DNA of 10,671 nt from NCBI GenBank assembly GCA_001820675.1, contig MHQO01000014.1, positions 2,090 to 12,760 of the forward strand, written 5' to 3'. Below are positions 7,607-10,671 of this stretch, one piece after another. The first letter of the stretch is position 1. Every line of letters begins with the position of its first letter. The stretch is from Candidatus Sungbacteria bacterium RIFCSPLOWO2_01_FULL_47_10 (GTDB lineage Bacteria > Patescibacteriota > Minisyncoccia > Sungbacterales > GWA2-42-14). Both the position numbers and the translations under genes were made by a program. Below the pieces are notes generated by a model. The model was not told the origin of the DNA. It did not search any database and worked only from the letters and a program-made list of their open reading frames with translations.

Positions 7607-8191
7607 TTGACCTTAACTGATATTCCGGTTCTTCTCTATTACTTCACCTTCGCCTCGCTTCTTGTCGTGGCATTTGTCTATGACCTGAAACATAAACTCC
7701 TCCCCGATTTCGTCTCCTACGGCATTATTTTATTATTTTTAGTTCGTTTTTTGTTTGCTGTTTCGTTTAGGGTTTGGGGGTTTGGAATTTGGAATTTGTT
7801 TGTAAATTGGAAATTAGAAATTGGAAATTATTTTTATGACATTCTTGCGTCTGTCGCTATCCTGGCGCTTTTTGGGGGCATTTGGTTCTTTTCCAAAGGA
7901 ACAGCTATGGGTTTCGGTGACGTAAAATTGGCGCCCGCCATTGCCCTTTTTCTCGGGTTTCAAAAAGGAGTTCTTGCGGTTCTCTTCTCTTTTTGGATAG
8001 GTGCCGTTGTCGGCATTTTTCTCATCATGATCACCCGCTTTTCAAACATTCCGAAGTCCGACTTCGGAAACGGGGGCAGGAGGTTTTCTTTAAAGTCAGA
8101 AATTCCATTCGGACCCTTTTTGGCGCTCGGGGGGATGATTTCGCTTCTTTGGGGGAATGAACTTCTCACGTGGTATTTTAATCTGATATAA
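7607..8191 (+). CDS. pilD: Prepilin peptidase, C-terminal catalytic half (A24 aspartic peptidase)
   Basis: This membrane-embedded part holds both catalytic aspartates of the A24 family: D26 in VYDLKHKLLPD and D105 in the GFGDVKL motif. It could therefore cleave prepilin leaders alone, like the shorter archaeal and Tad-type peptidases that lack the N-terminal Cys domain. It is in the same frame as the half ending at 7480 (starts 534 bases apart). The only usable start is TTG 7607 without a visible ribosome binding site; the next in-frame Met is just before GFGD, too late. Two inserts disturb it: a heptamer repeat encoding about residues 59-75 (FGIWNLFVNWKLEIGNY) and a palindrome encoding IPKSDFG near 148-155. 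The tail SEIPFGPFLALGG is typical. Seven bases separate it from the next gene. Confidence 0.85.
   Translation: MTLTDIPVLLYYFTFASLLVVAFVYDLKHKLLPDFVSYGIILLFLVRFLFAVSFRVWGFGIWNLFVNWKLEIGNYFYDILASVAILALFGGIWFFSKGTAMGFGDVKLAPAIALFLGFQKGVLAVLFSFWIGAVVGIFLIMITRFSNIPKSDFGNGGRRFSLKSEIPFGPFLALGGMISLLWGNELLTWYFNLI
7781..7831. repeat. Heptamer tandem repeat within the peptidase coding region
   Basis: Two copies of TTTGGAA (7781-7794) are followed, after a short T/G stretch, by four heptamers AAATTGG, AAATTAG, AAATTGG and AAATTAT (7804-7831). Seven is not a multiple of three, so each copy is read in a different phase, giving the Trp/Asn/Gly/Glu-rich peptide WNLFVNWKLEIGN. The main frame stays open through it. 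Confidence 0.75.
8049..8069. repeat. Perfect in-frame palindrome near the 3' end of the peptidase gene
   Basis: TTCCGAAGT (8049-8057) and its exact reverse complement ACTTCGGAA (8061-8069) flank the three-base loop CCG. It encodes part of SNIPKSDFGNGG, an apparent insert between a membrane helix (ending IMITR) and the conserved SEIPFGPFLALGG segment. The reading frame is kept. Confidence 0.8.
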
Positions 8192-8192
8192 T
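8163..8192 (+). promoter_or_regulatory. Candidate promoter giving a leaderless DUF4430 mRNA
   Basis: TTCTCA (8163-8168), an 18-base spacer and a perfect TATAAT (8187-8192), which contains the TAA stop of the peptidase gene. The ATG at 8199 lies six bases after the -10 box, so transcription would begin at or very near the start codon. The pattern is clear but chance cannot be excluded. Confidence 0.4.
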
Positions 8193-8198
8193 GGAATT

Positions 8199-8639
8199 AT
8201 GTTCAAGACCCCTCACTTCTTTTACTGGCTTATCACTGCAATTGTTTTTGTCGGCGCGGTTATTTTGATTTTTTTCCGAAACGAGGAGTTTATCCGCGAA
8301 TCGAATATGCTTACGACCGAACTCATGCAGAATGCCGTCAAAAAACCGCTGCCAAAAACACGCCTCACTGTGGACTACGGCAACGGCAAAAAAAGGGCGT
8401 TCGAGGGCTCGGCCGCTCCCGGGTTTAATTTACAGGATGTTTTTCGCGGAATTGAATCATCGGTCGGCGTCGAGTTTCGGGTTGAAAACGGCGGAAATCT
8501 CTTTGCGGTTGATGGCATTCCGGAACGCGCGGAAAAACGATGGATTCTTTCGGTCAACGGTAAAAATCCTGCGGAAGATCCGATGTTCCTCTCAACCGAA
8601 ATTCACCCGGGTGACAAAATTGTGGTACACTATGAATGA
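8199..8639 (+). CDS. Membrane-anchored DUF4430-type protein
   Basis: The protein has 146 residues. A short cytoplasmic N-terminus and one hydrophobic anchor (about 8-26) are followed by a linker and a C-terminal domain of about 90 residues. The pattern LTVDYGNGKKRAFEG, the sequence RWILSVNGK (W115, N120) and HPGDKIVVHYE at the end match the DUF4430/transcobalamin C-terminal-like fold, in which a Trp-x-x-x-VNG strand and a PGD turn are typical. Family members are usually found on the cell surface; their ligands are mostly unknown, although some resemble cobalamin-binding domains. No lipobox is present, so the helix probably acts as anchor. It sits seven bases after the peptidase gene and before the adhesin-like prepilin, which suggests a cell-surface role linked to the pilus. 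Family assignment is from pattern memory and is fairly sure; the function is unknown. Confidence 0.7.
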   Translation: MFKTPHFFYWLITAIVFVGAVILIFFRNEEFIRESNMLTTELMQNAVKKPLPKTRLTVDYGNGKKRAFEGSAAPGFNLQDVFRGIESSVGVEFRVENGGNLFAVDGIPERAEKRWILSVNGKNPAEDPMFLSTEIHPGDKIVVHYE

Positions 8640-8641
8640 GT

Positions 8642-8732
8642 AGAAGCAAAAATAAACGCAACAAAAATATGCAAAACAAAACGCAGGGTTGCGTTTAAGG
8701 TTGCATAACCGTTTGTGTTTATCGTTGCTTCT
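8642..8732. repeat. Nested imperfect palindrome before the modular prepilin
   Basis: It begins two bases after the DUF4430 stop codon and ends five bases before the next ATG. Outer arms AGAAGCAAAAATAAAC (8642-8657) and GTTTATCGTTGCTTCT (8717-8732) match at 14 of 16 positions. Inside lie TATGCAA/TTGCATA (8668-8674, 8701-8707) and AAACGCA/TGCGTTT (8679-8685, 8690-8696) around the loop GGGT. A competing nine-base pairing, AAACGCAAC (8654-8662) with GTTGCGTTT (8688-8696), excludes the innermost hairpin, so two alternative folds are possible. Confidence 0.8.
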
Positions 8733-8737
8733 AAGCA

Positions 8738-10444
8738 ATGCAAAAAGGCATCTCCGCAATCGAACTTCTCGTTGTCACAAGCATCATCGTGGTCACGACC
8801 GCCATTGCCCTTTTTAGTTTCCCGAACTTCCGTGGAAAGGTGCAGATTGAACGATCGGCCCGCGATCTTTCGTTGACTCTCCGCACCGCCCAGCAAAATA
8901 CGCTCTCCCCAAAACAGGTCACCCGCCCCGACGGATCCACCTTTATTCCGACCGGCTTCGGCGTTAATTTTAACACCGCCCCGGGCGCGAATATCTCATA
9001 CATATTTTTTGCCGATTCAAATGGCGACGGCGTTTTTGATGTCGGCGGAGGAGACGTCATTATTGAAACCGTATCGCTTCCCTCACAAATCATTATTGAG
9101 GAACTGAAGGTGTCATCGGGTCAAACATTCGCGGAACTGAATATCGTCTATACTGTTCCTTTTTCCGAAACAAAAATTTATACTCCTGCGGGCCTTCCCG
9201 TCCCGGGAGAGACGCTCCAAATAAAAATGTCCCAAGGGGCAGGAAGCGACATTGCGCGCTTCGTCACGGTTCGGACCACAGGATTGATTACGCTCGGCCC
9301 CGTTGCGCAAATTACGGCAGAATCGGTGATTGTAGGCGGCGTGCCAGGCACGGAGTGCCCGGGCACAAATATCAACCAAGCCGACCGTTGGGCATGGAAT
9401 GACATTCTCGGCTGGATTGATTTTTGTGGCGGAATCTCGGGCAGAGTAATTGTTCGGGACGACAGAATAATCGGCTATGCCACATCCTCTTCAGCCCAAC
9501 CCGGCTCTCCCCAATTCGACGCGTTCGGCGCGCTTGCTCTGGATTGCTCAACGACTCCGGCATCTCCGCCGAATCAGTGCGCCGCGTCGCAATATGGAGT
9601 AAAAAATGACGGATCGGGAGTCCTTTCCGGCTGGGCATGGCTTGGCGGAAATACTGACACTACGGCGAGCGCCGCATACGGCTGGGTAAGTTTCAATTGC
9701 TCGAACACAAATTCCTGTGCGACATCCCCGTACCAGGTCACGATAGACGAAAACGGCGATTTTCATGGGGATGCATGGAAGGATATCGTCGGCTGGGTCG
9801 CGTTTAATTGTGAAGATACGGGATCATGCACCACTCCCCCGTGGAAGGTAAATACGCTTTGGCGGCCGGACTTCTCGATCCTCAATGTCGATGTGCGGGC
9901 AAACGGCGCGCAGGCCCTCACGATTCCTTTCGACACGTCCGCTCTTCTTACATGGAGCTCGCGAAATCTCACCATCCCTGATGGCTGTGAAGCAGTAGCG
10001 ACACCCGCAAATAATTGCTGGAACTCTCTTCTTCCGGCAAGTGGAACCACAACACAGAATACATATCCGGGCACCGCGTGCAGTAATCTCACCCAGACAA
10101 CAACATTTAACATTACATGTGAAACCGGCCAGGCGTCCGATTTTGTTACCGTTACGGTTCTTTCCGCAACGGCTGTCGATATGAAGGCGGACGACCAACT
10201 TGCGGAATCCGACCCCGGACCCATTTTAATCCCGCTCAATACATCCGCGAACCTTACCTGGGGATCAAGTTCGACGGTTTCCTGTGTTGCATCCGGCAAC
10301 TGGTCGGGGCCAAAACCGCTTATAAATTACAACGGACAGCCGACCGGCCCGCAACCGACCGCAACGACCACGACGTATTATCTTGACTGCCTTGGAGCGG
10401 ACGGGACAGGCGTTCGGGATTCTGTAAAAGTGGAGTGGCAATAA
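8738..10444 (+). CDS. Modular prepilin with GW-repeat and Ig-like domains, probable pilus-tip adhesin
   Basis: The protein has 568 residues. The leader is only MQKG, then I5-S-A-I-E9-LLVV: a prepilin peptidase site with Glu at mature position 5, followed by a GspH-like pilin helix and domain to about residue 200. Within it DSNGDGVFD (93-101) resembles a calcium-binding loop. Three related repeats follow: WAWNDILGWIDFC (218-230), GWAW...YGWVSFNC (298-321) and GDAWKDIVGWVAFNC (344-358). Two similar Ig-like segments (about 384-478 and 479-568) share VDxxA near their start and TSAxLTWxS. All 14 cysteines lie after residue 200, so extracellular disulfides are likely. It should be processed by the upstream peptidase and inserted in the pilus, probably at the tip because of its bulk. 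The ligand cannot be read from sequence. Confidence 0.82.
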   Translation: MQKGISAIELLVVTSIIVVTTAIALFSFPNFRGKVQIERSARDLSLTLRTAQQNTLSPKQVTRPDGSTFIPTGFGVNFNTAPGANISYIFFADSNGDGVFDVGGGDVIIETVSLPSQIIIEELKVSSGQTFAELNIVYTVPFSETKIYTPAGLPVPGETLQIKMSQGAGSDIARFVTVRTTGLITLGPVAQITAESVIVGGVPGTECPGTNINQADRWAWNDILGWIDFCGGISGRVIVRDDRIIGYATSSSAQPGSPQFDAFGALALDCSTTPASPPNQCAASQYGVKNDGSGVLSGWAWLGGNTDTTASAAYGWVSFNCSNTNSCATSPYQVTIDENGDFHGDAWKDIVGWVAFNCEDTGSCTTPPWKVNTLWRPDFSILNVDVRANGAQALTIPFDTSALLTWSSRNLTIPDGCEAVATPANNCWNSLLPASGTTTQNTYPGTACSNLTQTTTFNITCETGQASDFVTVTVLSATAVDMKADDQLAESDPGPILIPLNTSANLTWGSSSTVSCVASGNWSGPKPLINYNGQPTGPQPTATTTTYYLDCLGADGTGVRDSVKVEWQ

Positions 10445-10445
10445 C

Positions 10446-10671
10446 ATGAACGACTTTTTTTCAAAACAGTATATCCAAATCGCGTTGCTTATAACAGGCA
10501 TTTTTTTGGGCTTCGGCATCGGTTTTTACCGCGGAGAAAAAAACGCGGACGAAAAGTTTCTGCCCCTTTTTGCCGAGGCAAGAAAATTCTTCCAGCCGAT
10601 TCCTGAATTTTCCGCGTTAAGCGGAACAGTTACCGATATCGGCGGAGGCGAGATTTTTCTTTCTGTGGCAG
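10446..10671 (+). CDS. Unidentified membrane-anchored protein (3' partial)
   Basis: This reading frame starts one base after the TAA of the modular prepilin gene and runs off the window after 75 codons. It encodes MNDFFSKQ, a single hydrophobic segment at about 10-26 (IQIALLITGIFLGFGIGF), a charged stretch (YRGEKNADEKF), a Pro/Phe linker and the beginning of a likely beta-rich domain (LSGTVTDIGGGEIFLSVA). The last part resembles the Gly-Thr-Val-Thr-x-Ile repeats of small beta-barrel surface proteins such as DUF5666, but too little is visible to name a family. One-base spacing suggests it is translated together with the prepilin, and the anchor suggests a partner at the outer membrane face. 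Confidence 0.75.
   Translation, partial: MNDFFSKQYIQIALLITGIFLGFGIGFYRGEKNADEKFLPLFAEARKFFQPIPEFSALSGTVTDIGGGEIFLSVA

Noticed and set aside
7480..7607. A simple frameshift or single-base sequencing error in the peptidase gene
   Set aside because: Both halves are already in the same frame and the interruption is about 125 bases of palindromic sequence with four stops.
7073..8191. Gracilibacteria-type code (TGA read as Gly) to join the two peptidase halves
   Set aside because: The spacer also contains TAA (7556-7558) and TAG (7586-7588) in the same frame, and TGA ends other genes (DUF4430, glycosyltransferase) at sensible places.
1263..8737. CRISPR array or one mobile repeat family
   Set aside because: The palindromes share no common repeat sequence and have no regular spacing or flanking target duplications that I can see.
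1..10671. tRNA, rRNA or known riboswitch
   Set aside because: No cloverleaf, rRNA-like stretch or familiar riboswitch core was seen on either strand.

Overview
The window looks like a type IV pilus (T4P) gene cluster from a member of the Candidate Phyla Radiation (Patescibacteria), most likely a parcubacterium. Four things suggest this: the gene order; the lack of any pilM/N/O/P/Q outer-membrane genes in the window; a pilin and a pilin-like adhesin of the kind seen in Parcubacteria (including Gly-Trp-Ala-Trp...Gly-Trp-Val/Ile repeats); and a PilB that keeps only one cysteine of each zinc-finger pair. The taxon is an inference from protein style, not a marker-gene result. TGA works as a stop throughout, so the Gracilibacteria code does not apply.

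Layout, left to right. The extension ATPase pilB (5' end cut by the window), a stand-alone CheY-like receiver, the retraction ATPase pilT and the platform protein pilC lie on the + strand (3-4292). A visibly A/T-richer gene on the - strand (4354-6294) encodes a polytopic TMTC/GT-C-like glycosyltransferase with C-terminal TPRs, a candidate surface-protein or pilin glycosylating enzyme. A 242-base divergent promoter region follows. The + strand then carries a pilin (6537-7070), a prepilin peptidase broken into two same-frame halves (7073-7480 and 7607-8191), a small membrane-anchored DUF4430-type protein (8199-8639), a 568-residue modular prepilin/adhesin (8738-10444) and the start of an unidentified membrane-anchored protein (10446 to the window end). 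Together these could build, power, mature and decorate a retractable pilus.

The most unusual signal lies between and inside the genes. Five spacers between co-directional genes hold an imperfect palindrome (1281-1397, 1797-1870, 6477-6534, 7486-7595, 8642-8732), and a sixth (2945-3068) holds shorter hairpins. Most run almost from the stop of one gene to the start of the next, yet their sequences are unrelated. The prepilin peptidase gene is hit especially hard. A perfect terminator-like 13-bp hairpin is inserted in frame (7185-7214), a stop-rich palindrome separates its two domains, a heptamer repeat lies in the catalytic domain (7781-7831), and a second perfect in-frame palindrome follows (8049-8069). 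This resembles the in-frame palindromic elements of Rickettsia, but with sequences that differ from copy to copy. I know of no description of it for this kind of locus.
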